A DNA stretch of 64,000 bases, taken from the NCBI GenBank assembly GCA_963839815.1, contig CAWIWF010000008.1, positions 372,001 to 436,000 of the forward strand. The letters run 5' to 3'. Every line of letters begins with the position of its first letter. The first letter of the stretch is position 1. The stretch is from JACVRM01 sp963839815. GTDB taxonomy: Bacteria; Actinomycetota; Thermoleophilia; Gaiellales; Gaiellaceae. A model generated the notes under the pieces. The model saw nothing but the letters and a program-made list of their open reading frames with translations, searched no databases and had not been told where the DNA came from. Shown here piece by piece: positions 46,313-54,342 of the stretch. Made by a program: the position numbers and the translations under genes.

Positions 46313-47991
46313 TACGCCACCCCCGCCAATTCGCGGATCTCGACACGCCGCTCGTCGCCGGTGGCGCGGTCGCGCACGTCGACGGCGCCGTCCTCGACGG
46401 TCTTCTTCCCGACGGTGACGCGCAGTGGGAATGCCGAGCAGGTCGGCGTCGGCGAACTTCTCGCCCGGGCGCTGGTCGCGGTCGTCGAGCAGGACGCGAG
46501 CGCCCGCCCTCCTCGAAGGCGCGCGCCGCTTCGAGCCCCTGCTCCTCGACGCCGGCGAGCACGAGCACGTGCACGTCGTACGGCGCGATCACTGCCGGCC
46601 AGCTGATACCGCGCTCGTCGTGGTGCTGCTCGACAGCGGCGGCGATGACCCGCGCCGGGGCCGATGCCGTAGCGACCCATGACGAGCGGCTTCTCCTCGC
46701 CGTCCTCGTCGAGGAACATCGCGCCGAGCGGCTCCGAATAGCGGCGTGCCGAGCTTGAAGATGTGGCCGACCTCGATCGCCGTCTGAACAGTCAGCTCGC
46801 CGCCGCAGAGCGGGCAGGCATCGCCCGTCGCGCGGCTGCCGGATGTCGGCGAACGCGGGCCTCGAAGTCGCGCCCTGCTCGACACCGCGCAGGTGCCAGC
46901 CGGTCGCGGTTCGCGCCGGCCACGAACTGCCCCTCGCGCAGGCTCTCGTCCGCGATGACCTCGCCGCTGAACCCGACCGGGCCGATCGAGCCGCCGGCTC
47001 GGCGCCGAACGCCTCGCGGATCTCGTCCTCGGTCGCCGGGCGGAAGGCCGCGCTCGAGCGCGTCGGCAGCTTCGCCTCCTCGAGCCGGTCGTCGCCGCGG
47101 ACGAGCGCGAGCACGACGCGTGCCGTCGCCCACCACGACGGGCATCGCCTTCGACGTCGCGGCCGGGTCGATGCCGAGGAACTCGGCAAGCGCCTCGATC
47201 GTCGTCACCCCGGGCGTCTCGATCTCCTCCGGCGCGGCGAGCGGCGCCGGGAACTCGGGCGTCCGCGGCACCCCGCGGGCGACCTCGAGATCTGCGGCGT
47301 AGTCGCCGTTCGCTCGCAGCGTCACGAGCGTGTTCTCGCCCGAGCCGGACGGCGCGAGGAAGTCGATCGACTCCTTGCCGCCCATCATCCCGGACTCCGC
47401 CTGCACGGCGTAGGCCTCGACCCCGCACGCGCTCGAAGATCCGGTCGTAGGCGTCGCGCGTGGCGGTCGAAGCTCACGTCGAGCCCCGCCTGGTCGCGGT
47501 CGAACGAGTACGCGTCCTTCATGATGAACTCGCGTAGCCGCAGCAGGCCGCCGCGCGGGCGCGGCTCGTCGCGGTCTTTGGTGCTGAAGTGGTACCAGAC
47601 CTGCGGCAGCTGCTTGTACGCTCTGCAGCTCGCGCGCGTGGAACGTCATCGACTCCTCGTGCGTCAGCGGCAGGACGAACGTGCCGCCCGCTGCGGTCCG
47701 GTCAGCTTGAAGAGCTCCGGGATCGTGATCGCTGCCCGTCTGCTCCCAGAGCTCGGCCGGCGTCAGTGACGGGCAGAGCATCTCCTGACCGCCGATCGCG
47801 TTCATCTCCTCGCGGATCACCTGCACGACCCGCTGGTGCACCCTCCAGCCAAGCGGCATGTACGTCCAGAGGCCGGCCCCCACCTGGCGGATGAAGCCGC
47901 CGCGGACGAGGAGCTTGTGCGACGCGGCCTCCGCATCTGCGGGCGCGTCGCGAAGGGTCGGCATGAAGAGCTTCGACTGCCGTGCGATCAC
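46312..47991 (-). pseudogene. proS: Proline--tRNA ligase (ProRS), reading frame broken by many single-base indels
   Basis: The start MIARQSKLFMPTLRDAPADAE, LVRGGFIRQVGAGLWTYMPL and THEESMTFHARELQS are bacterial-type ProRS. The editing and C-terminal anticodon domains are recognisable throughout, for example YKQLPQVWYHFSTKDRDEPR, GVEAYAVQAESGMMGGKES, DACPLCGGELTVQTAIEVGH and PYDVHVLVLAGVEEQG. They lie in three frames, with a dozen or more changes between 47.74 and 46.43 kb. Nearly every change is repaired by deleting one base. Conserved residues show no decay, so an error-rich assembly stretch is more likely than a dead gene, since proS is essential. The order ispG-proS is the expected one. 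Confidence 0.85.
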
Positions 47992-48062
47992 AAGGCCGAG
48001 AGGTTAGTTGAGGCCGCGGCCCGGAGGCCCCGTGGAGCGACCTCCGCGCGCCGAAGGAGCAG

Positions 48063-48137
48063 TTAGTGGCTGACAGCCACAAGCGAATTTGGCTTGGGAC
48101 AGTCACTCGGTTCGAGTTGGTGGCTGTCAGCCACTAA
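48063..48137. repeat. 18-bp perfect inverted repeat with nested 15-bp palindromes
   Basis: TTAGTGGCTGACAGCCAC (48063-48080) and its exact complement GTGGCTGTCAGCCACTAA (48120-48137) flank 39 nt. Each arm contains its own palindrome GTGGCTG-N-CAGCCAC. It lies between the ispG stop and the proS start. It could be a terminator for ispG, an operator for proS, or a very short mobile element with terminal repeats. Confidence 0.7.
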
Positions 48138-48194
48138 TTTCCGAGGGAGACTCTGGCCCGCGCGCGCTCGTGAACCGCTGCCGAGAGCCGGCGG

Positions 48195-49328
48195 CTACTC
48201 GACCGGGATCAGCGACGCCTCGGCCATCGCGAGCGCGGCCGGCTTCGCCATCTTGAGGCGCTTCGGGCGCGGCATGCCGTCCTCGATCCAGGCGTCGATC
48301 TCGCGGAAGAGCTGGTCGACGAGCACGGGCGACTCGACCTTCCGCAGCACCCGTCCGTGCGCGTAGATGAAGCCGACGTCGCGACCGCCCGCGATGCCGA
48401 AGTCGGCGTCGCCCGCCTCCCCCGGTCCGTTGACCGCGCAGCCCATGACCGCCACCTCGAACGCCTGCGGATACTCACGCAGCCGCGCCTCGACCTCGAC
48501 GGCGAGGTTCTCGACGCCGACGTTGTCGCGCCCGCACGACGGGCAGGCGATCATCACCGGGCCGCGCTCGCGCAGGCCGAGCGCCTTGAGGATCTCCCAC
48601 GCCACCTCCACCTCCCGGACGGGGTCGGCGGTGAGCGAGACGCGCAGCGTGTCGCCGATGCCGTCCGCGAGCAGCGAGCCGATCCCGACGGCGCTCTTGA
48701 TGGAGCCGGCGAACGGGGTTCCGGCCTCGGTCACGCCCAGGTGCAGCGGGTACGGAACCCTCGCTGCGAGCATGCGGTAGGCGCGGATCATCGTGGGGAC
48801 GTGGGTCGCCTTGACCGAGATCTTGAAGTCGCGGAAGTCCAGGCGCTCGAGCAGCTCCACCTCCTCGAGGGCGGCAGCGACCAGCGCCTCGGCCTGGTCG
48901 CGGCGAGCCAGCTCGTCGAGATGACGGGGCAGCGAGCCGGAGTTGGCGCCGATGCGCATCGGGATGCCGGCCGCGCGCGCCTTCTCCACGACCTGGGCGA
49001 CCTTGTCGGGCCCGCCGATGTTGCCGGGGTTGATGCGGACGGCCGCCACGCCTGCGTCGATCGCGCGGAGCGCCAGGCTCGCATTGAAGTGGATGTCTGC
49101 GATCACCGGCAGCGGCGACAGCCGCACGATCCGGTGCAGCGCGTCGGCGTCCTCGATCTTCGGCACGGCGCAGCGGACGAGCTCGCACCCGGCCGAGGCG
49201 AGCGCGGCGATCTGCGCCACCGTCGCCTCGACGTCGCGGGTGGGCGTCAGCGTCATGGACTGCACGACCACCGGGGCGCCGCCGCCCACAGCGACAGCTC
49301 CGACCCGGATCTGGTGCTCGCTCGGCAT
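48195..49328 (-). CDS. ispG: 4-hydroxy-3-methylbut-2-enyl-diphosphate synthase (IspG/GcpE)
   Basis: This 377-residue [4Fe-4S] enzyme performs the sixth step of the MEP isoprenoid pathway. The TIM barrel begins with VVVQSMTLTPTRDVEATVAQ, and IADIHFNASLALRA and RINPGNIGG follow. Cluster cysteines lie in ACPSCGRDNV near residue 265 and MGCAVNGPGEAG near 305. The start lies 6 nt from the rseP stop, so it is in one operon with dxr and rseP. dxr is the second MEP gene in this block. Confidence 0.95.
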   Translation of the reverse strand: MPSEHQIRVGAVAVGGGAPVVVQSMTLTPTRDVEATVAQIAALASAGCELVRCAVPKIEDADALHRIVRLSPLPVIADIHFNASLALRAIDAGVAAVRINPGNIGGPDKVAQVVEKARAAGIPMRIGANSGSLPRHLDELARRDQAEALVAAALEEVELLERLDFRDFKISVKATHVPTMIRAYRMLAARVPYPLHLGVTEAGTPFAGSIKSAVGIGSLLADGIGDTLRVSLTADPVREVEVAWEILKALGLRERGPVMIACPSCGRDNVGVENLAVEVEARLREYPQAFEVAVMGCAVNGPGEAGDADFGIAGGRDVGFIYAHGRVLRKVESPVLVDQLFREIDAWIEDGMPRPKRLKMAKPAALAMAEASLIPVE

Positions 49329-49334
49329 CGGCTC

Positions 49335-50549
49335 CTACTCGCCCAATCTGCCGATGTCGTTCGAGAGCCCGACGAAGAAGAGCAGCAGCACGACCGCCAG
49401 GCCGATCGCCGAGACGCGCTCGTACACCTCCCGTCCCACGGCGCGCCCGCGCACGCCCTCGACCAGCGAGAACATGATGTGGCCGCCATCGAGCGGCAGC
49501 AGCGGCAGCAGGTTGAGGAGCGCCAGCGACAGGCTGATGAGGCCGAGCACCCACAGGTAGCGCTCCGCTCCCTGGTCGAGCGCCGTCGAGGAGCCCTGGA
49601 CGATGCCCACCGGGCTGGAGATGTCCTCCCTGCCCTCGCCGGTCACGAGGCGGGCGAGCGACTTGCCGATCTCCTCTGTGACGAGACCCGTCAGCTTCAC
49701 CGCCCGCCACGCCGCCGCCGGCGGGCTCAGCCCCTCGCGGTCGAGCACGAAGCCGATCCGATACACGCCGTCGTCCTCCAACCGGGGCCGCGTCGGCCCG
49801 AGCGTGGTCGTCTCGCCGTCACGGCGCACCGTGATCGTGATCGGCTCGCCGTTCGAGTCGTTGATCTGACGCGCCACGTCCTGCGGGCCCACCGGCGTGC
49901 CGGAGATGGCCACGATCTCGTCTCCCGACCGAAGCCCGATCTCCGCGGCCGGGAAGTCGCTGCGAATCGTCTCGACCCGAGAGCTCGCAGCCCCGCCGGC
50001 GACGAGGAAGAGGGCCGCGAACAGCACGAGCGCGAAGAAGACGTTCGTGGCGGGGCCGGCCAGGATGACGGCGACCCGCTTCCAGGTCGGCGCCTGCCAG
50101 TACGCGTCGGGCCCGAGCGCGTCGTCCAGGTCGCGCACCCCGCGCTCCGCTGCCTTGCGCGCACGCGGCGAGAGCGTGGCCGACGAGACGAGCTCGCGGA
50201 TCCCGCCGAGCTCCTGCCGCGCCACTCGCATGTGGCCCTCTGCGAGCGCGCGCTTCAGGCGCTCGACCGGACCGGTCAGCTCGGTGCGCTCCGCGCGCGC
50301 GGGCGCGAAGGCGAGGTCGGCGTCGCCGGGAGCCGGCCGGTGCATGCCGGGGATCCGCACGTAGCCGCCGAGCGGGATCGCGCCGAGGCCGTACTCGATG
50401 CCGCCGCGGTTCACCTTCGCGAGCGCGGGCGGGAAGCCGACGTAGAACTTGCGCGGGCGCATGCCGACCCCGAGCGCGGTCAGGAAGTGACCGAGCTCGT
50501 GGACGAAGACGAGCAGGGCGAGGCCGAGGATCGCGACGGCGATGTTCAT
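49335..50549 (-). CDS. rseP: RIP metalloprotease (site-2 protease, RseP/M50 family)
   Basis: This 404-residue membrane protease has HELGH near residue 22 in the first helix, a single PDZ domain (about 200-270, SRVETIRSDFPAAEIGLRSG) and the second active-site motif NLLPLLPLDGGHI near 345. It should cleave anti-sigma factors or signal peptides within the membrane. ATG 50549 overlaps the dxr stop by 4 nt. The frame runs further upstream, but that part is the shadow of dxr. A long insertion (about residues 70-150) lies before the PDZ. Confidence 0.93.
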   Translation of the reverse strand: MNIAVAILGLALLVFVHELGHFLTALGVGMRPRKFYVGFPPALAKVNRGGIEYGLGAIPLGGYVRIPGMHRPAPGDADLAFAPARAERTELTGPVERLKRALAEGHMRVARQELGGIRELVSSATLSPRARKAAERGVRDLDDALGPDAYWQAPTWKRVAVILAGPATNVFFALVLFAALFLVAGGAASSRVETIRSDFPAAEIGLRSGDEIVAISGTPVGPQDVARQINDSNGEPITITVRRDGETTTLGPTRPRLEDDGVYRIGFVLDREGLSPPAAAWRAVKLTGLVTEEIGKSLARLVTGEGREDISSPVGIVQGSSTALDQGAERYLWVLGLISLSLALLNLLPLLPLDGGHIMFSLVEGVRGRAVGREVYERVSAIGLAVVLLLFFVGLSNDIGRLGE

Positions 50550-51661
50550 CCGACGCGCTCCCCGGCGAGCGCGGCACGGCTGCGCAACCCGCGCGCCGAC
50601 ACTTCCTCGTCGGCGATCGCCCGCACGCGCCCGTCGGCTTCGACGAGCTCGGCCAGGTCGCGCGCCGGCTCGCCTCCCCACCGCGCCAGCGTCGCCTCGA
50701 CGACCTCGCCGATGCCGAGGAACGGCAGCCGCCCCTCCAGGAAGGCCGCCACCGCGACCTCGTCGGCTGCGTTGAAGGCGCAGGGGTAGGTGCCGCCTCG
50801 CTCACCCGCCTCGCGGGCCAGCGCCAGCAGCGGGAACGTCTCCTCGTCGGGCTCGAAGAACTCGAGCGTCGTGCCCGCGAGCGGCAGCGCGGCGACCGGC
50901 GTCGCCGGCCGGTGGGGGTAGCCGAGGGCGTAGGAGATCGGCACGCGCATGTCGGGCAAGCCGAGATGCGCGAGCGCTGCGCCGTCGCGGAAGCGGACGA
51001 TCGCGTGGACGATCGAGCCCGGGTGGATGACCACCTCGATGCGGTCGTACGGCAGGGAGAACAGGTAGTGCGCCTCGATCAGCTCCAACCCCTTGTTCGC
51101 GAGCGTGGCCGAGTCGGTTGTGATGCGCGGCCCCATGCTCCACGTCGGGTGGGCCAGCGCCTCGGAGGGCGTCACGTGCTCGAGCTCGCCGCGAGTGCGG
51201 CCGCGGAAGGGACCGCCCGAGGCGGTGAGGACGAGCGAGTCGATGCTGGCCGGGTCGCGCCCCTCCAGGCACTGGAGTGCGGCCGAGTGCTCGCTGTCGA
51301 CCGGGAGCAGCAGCCCGCCGCCCCTCCCATGCGCGGCCAGCGCCAGGTCGCCGGCCGCGACGAGGCTTTCCTTGTTGGCGAGGGCGAGGTCGACGCCGTG
51401 CTCGAGCGCCCACAGGGTGGCCCCGACGCCGGCGAAGCCGACGACGGCGTTGAGCACCAGGTCAGGGTCGGCAGCCTCGAGCAGGACGGTGAGGTCACCG
51501 CCCGTCTGGTGGTGGGGCACGGCGCGGGCGGCCGCCAGCTCGCTCACGTCCGAGGTGCCGGCGGCGATCGCGCAGAGCTCCAGGTCGGGGTTGGCGTCGA
51601 CGATCTCGAGGGCCTGGCGGCCGATCGAGCCCGTCGCGCCGAGGAGCGCGATTCGCTTCAT
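50546..51661 (-). CDS. dxr: 1-deoxy-D-xylulose 5-phosphate reductoisomerase
   Basis: This 371-residue enzyme commits carbon to the MEP pathway. It has the NADPH loop LLGATGSIGRQALEIV at residues 5-20, ALANKESLVAAGDL near 95, the metal/substrate motif PVDSEHSA near 120 and SMGPRITTDSATLANKGLE near 175. TACACT lies 11 nt before the ATG, slightly further than the leaderless pattern. It is followed with overlap by rseP and then ispG. Confidence 0.95.
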   Translation of the reverse strand: MKRIALLGATGSIGRQALEIVDANPDLELCAIAAGTSDVSELAAARAVPHHQTGGDLTVLLEAADPDLVLNAVVGFAGVGATLWALEHGVDLALANKESLVAAGDLALAAHGRGGGLLLPVDSEHSAALQCLEGRDPASIDSLVLTASGGPFRGRTRGELEHVTPSEALAHPTWSMGPRITTDSATLANKGLELIEAHYLFSLPYDRIEVVIHPGSIVHAIVRFRDGAALAHLGLPDMRVPISYALGYPHRPATPVAALPLAGTTLEFFEPDEETFPLLALAREAGERGGTYPCAFNAADEVAVAAFLEGRLPFLGIGEVVEATLARWGGEPARDLAELVEADGRVRAIADEEVSARGLRSRAALAGERVG

Positions 51662-51716
51662 CCTGTCTCAGGAGTGTAGGGGCCGGCAGACGTCCTTCGA
51701 CTCGCCGGCGACACGC

Positions 51717-52514
51717 TCAGACCGCCCCGTAGGCCAGGATCACGTAGTAGGCGGCGACCGCCGCGAACAGGAGCGCGTCGATTCGGTCGAGCATGCCGCC
51801 GTGGCCGGCGAGCAGGCGCCCGCTGTCCTTCGCCCCCGCGTCCCGCTTCACGGCCGACTCGAAGAGGTCGCCGGTGACCGCGGCCAGCGCGATCGCGCCA
51901 CCCAGGACGAACGACCGCGATCCCGTCATGAAGCCCGTCTCGTAGAGCGACACCCAGGTCACGAAGACGCACACGACCGTCCCCGCGACGAACCCCTCCC
52001 ACGTCTTGCCCGGAGAGACCCTCGGTGCCATCCGGTGACGGCCCACGAGCTTGCCGACCACGTAGGCCCCCGTGTCGGCGGCGAAGACGGCCAGGATGAC
52101 CGTGAAGGCGGCGAGGCGGCCGTTGTCCTCCAGCCCGCGGAGGAGCAGGAAATGGGCCAGGCCGAGCGCGACCCAGGCGACCCCGAGCACCGTGACCCCG
52201 ATCGAGGCGGTGATCGACACGCGTGCCCACGCCGGCGCGCGGATCACGAACGCCAGCGCCACGGTCGACAACGCGCCCCCGACCATCCACTCGGGGCCGC
52301 CGGCCTGTGCGCCGGCGAGCGTCAGCAGCGCGCCGACGAAGCCGGCGAGCACGACCGGCCGGAGCGCCCGCGTCAGGCGGAAGAGCTCGTGCAGGGCGAG
52401 CAGCGCGCCGGCCATCGCCAGCCCTGCAAGCCACCAGCCCCCGAGGTAGACGGCGCCCAGCACGACCGGCAGGCCGAGGGCGGCGACGACCAGCCTGGAG
52501 GCGAGCGCGCTCAC
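51717..52514 (-). CDS. cdsA: Phosphatidate cytidylyltransferase
   Basis: This 265-residue membrane enzyme makes CDP-diacylglycerol, the substrate of PgsA. It has about eight hydrophobic helices and the family signature S-x-KR-x4-KD-x5-GHGG-x2-DR-x-D, read as SAVKRDAGAKDSGRLLAGHG then GMLDRIDAL near residue 215. The start overlaps the uppS stop by 4 nt. It ends 55 bp before dxr. Confidence 0.93.
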   Translation of the reverse strand: MSALASRLVVAALGLPVVLGAVYLGGWWLAGLAMAGALLALHELFRLTRALRPVVLAGFVGALLTLAGAQAGGPEWMVGGALSTVALAFVIRAPAWARVSITASIGVTVLGVAWVALGLAHFLLLRGLEDNGRLAAFTVILAVFAADTGAYVVGKLVGRHRMAPRVSPGKTWEGFVAGTVVCVFVTWVSLYETGFMTGSRSFVLGGAIALAAVTGDLFESAVKRDAGAKDSGRLLAGHGGMLDRIDALLFAAVAAYYVILAYGAV

Positions 52515-53215
52515 CGGCCGCCGAACCGCCTGCCGCGCCCGGCGTACGCCTCGACTGCACGCTCGAGGTCCTCCCGGCCGAAGTCCGGCCAGAGCCGGTC
52601 GGTGAAGTACAGCTCCGAGTACGCCGACTGCCAGAGCAGGAAGTTCGAGAGCCGCAGCTCTCCGGACGTGCGGATGAGGATGTCCGGGTCCGGCATCTCG
52701 GGGGCGTACAGCGCCGCGGCGATTCGCTCCTCGTCGACCTGATCCGCCTCGACGCCGTCGCGAACCAGCCGGCGCACGGCATCGACGAGCTCGCGCCGGC
52801 CACCGTAGTCGAACGCGATCCAGAGCGACAGACGCTCGTTCTGCCGGGTCGCCCGCTCGAGCTCCTCCATCTGCGCTCGCAGGGAGTCCGGGGCGCGGTC
52901 GCGGCGGCCGATGAAGCGGGTGCGCACGCCCTCCTCGGCCAGGTCGGGCAGCTCACGCTCGATCGTCTCGCCGAAGATCGCCATCAGGTCGTCCACCTCT
53001 TCGATCGACCGGGACCAGTTCTCGGTCGAGAACGCGTACAGCGCGAGCGAGGTGATGCCGAGGTCGATCGCGCTCTCGACGGTGCGACGGACGGCCCGGG
53101 TGCCCTCACGGTGCCCCTCCGCGGTCGGCAGGCCACGGCGCTCGGCCCAGCGGCCGTTCCCGTCCAGGATGATGGCGACCGCGCGCGGGGTCTCGGAGGG
53201 GTCGGCGGCGTTCAC
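52511..53215 (-). CDS. uppS: Isoprenyl (undecaprenyl) diphosphate synthase
   Basis: This 234-residue cis-prenyltransferase builds the lipid carrier for peptidoglycan. Catalytic Asp lies in AIILDGNGRWAERRGLP (residue 19 area). TLYAFSTENWSR is represented as LALYAFSTENWSRS, followed by IAFDYGGRREL and the C-terminal IRTSGELRLSNFLLWQSAYS. It should use the isoprenoids made by the dxr/ispG pathway encoded next to it. GTG 53215 begins MNAADPSETPRAVAIILDG. Confidence 0.95.
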   Translation of the reverse strand: MNAADPSETPRAVAIILDGNGRWAERRGLPTAEGHREGTRAVRRTVESAIDLGITSLALYAFSTENWSRSIEEVDDLMAIFGETIERELPDLAEEGVRTRFIGRRDRAPDSLRAQMEELERATRQNERLSLWIAFDYGGRRELVDAVRRLVRDGVEADQVDEERIAAALYAPEMPDPDILIRTSGELRLSNFLLWQSAYSELYFTDRLWPDFGREDLERAVEAYAGRGRRFGGR

Positions 53216-53278
53216 GGGAGCGGATCATTGCTCGCGCCGCCCTCGCGCGTCGCGACAGTCGGCCGCGAGCCGCGAGCG

Positions 53279-54097
53279 TCAGGCGGTCGCGGGAGTCGCC
53301 GGCGGCGAGCGCCGCGCAGCGACGAGCGTCGCCGTCGCGCCGAGGCCGAGAGCCGCGGTCGCGGCGAGGTAGACCGCTGTCGCGACGTCGCGCCCGAGAA
53401 AGGCATCGGTGTTGGCCGCTGCCCCGGCAAGCTGCAGGCCGGAGACGGCCACGGTGGCGGCCAGGCCCACGAGGGCGGCGCGCAGACGGTCGCTCCGCGC
53501 CAGCATGACCTGGAGCGCACTCCCCGCGATGTACCAGCCGCCGATGATCCTCGCCGTGAGCGGCGTCAGCGGCCACGGCCAGATGTCGGCGGCCGTGTCG
53601 GGCACCGTGAAGAGGAACACGCCGACGGCGAGCATGGCGACGGTCGTGACGGCGAAGAAGCGGCGGCCGACGAGTGGGACGCGCGCGCTCGGCGGCGGCT
53701 GCGGGCGCGCGCGCCGGCTCTCGAGCGCCCAGGCGATGCCGTTGCCCACCGGGCCGGCCAGATAGACGAGCACCCAGGCCCAGGCGACCGGGTGCGACCA
53801 GTCGAGCACGTCGAGATGCATGAACGTCGCGGCGAGCTGGACGAGCGTGAACGCGATGATCGACGGGAGGATCACGCGGGCCGCCTCCCAGCGGTTCAGA
53901 TAGGCCACGGCCAGTGCACCGGCTCCGGCGAGGTAGTTGGCGCCCATGAAGGCGGGCGTGAGCGGGTTTGCGATCTCCCAGGCGAAGTAGGTGCCGGTGT
54001 CGTTCGGGAAGAGCAGCAGGATCGGGCCGGCGACGACCGCGACGAACCCGGCCCCGACGAGAGCGATCCGCGTCGACGGCAGTAGGCCTTCGCTCAC
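53279..54097 (-). CDS. Multi-pass membrane protein, unknown function
   Basis: The 272-residue product has eight hydrophobic segments and a short basic loop (ESRRARPQPPPSARVP) in the middle, suggesting two similar four-helix halves. I do not recognise the family. GTG 54097 follows TAGGAT (complement of 54104-54109) by 6 nt. It lies 63 nt upstream of uppS on the same strand, so read-through could drive uppS-cdsA. It belongs to the stretch that separates uppS from frr. Confidence 0.65.
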   Translation of the reverse strand: MSEGLLPSTRIALVGAGFVAVVAGPILLLFPNDTGTYFAWEIANPLTPAFMGANYLAGAGALAVAYLNRWEAARVILPSIIAFTLVQLAATFMHLDVLDWSHPVAWAWVLVYLAGPVGNGIAWALESRRARPQPPPSARVPLVGRRFFAVTTVAMLAVGVFLFTVPDTAADIWPWPLTPLTARIIGGWYIAGSALQVMLARSDRLRAALVGLAATVAVSGLQLAGAAANTDAFLGRDVATAVYLAATAALGLGATATLVAARRSPPATPATA

Positions 54098-54228
54098 CGG
54101 CCGATCCTACGCCAGCAGCGGCCTGATCGGCCCGCGACGCCGGCGGTGCGCAGAACGCGCCTGGTGCTCGGGGACTGCCGGTGCTTTACTCCCTCGAGAC
54201 ACCGGCGCCGATCCACCAAGGAGGGAAG

Positions 54229-54342
54229 ATGCGCACAGCGTTCATGTCCATCGCGAAGGGCCATACGACCTATTCGGAGGGTATGAACCGTGCAGCACCG
54301 AACGCTCAACTTGGGGATCCTGGCGCATGTAGACGCCGGTAA
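54229..54342 (+). CDS. 37-residue upstream leader ORF overlapping the TetM-like gene
   Basis: ATG 54229 has a very strong AAGGAGG site 5 nt upstream and opens MRTAFMSIAKGHTTYSEGMN followed by 17 more residues to TAA at 54340. It overlaps the first 53 nt of the TetM-like gene in another frame. A strongly initiated short ORF before a ribosome-protection-type gene is the classical layout of translational attenuation. Whether the peptide is made is not known. Confidence 0.5.
   Translation: MRTAFMSIAKGHTTYSEGMNRAAPNAQLGDPGACRRR

Noticed and set aside
46312..47991. proS as a true decaying pseudogene
   Set aside because: Conserved residues are kept along the whole length, lesions are almost all single-base insertions, and proS is essential. 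Assembly error explains it better, although a second copy elsewhere cannot be excluded from this window.
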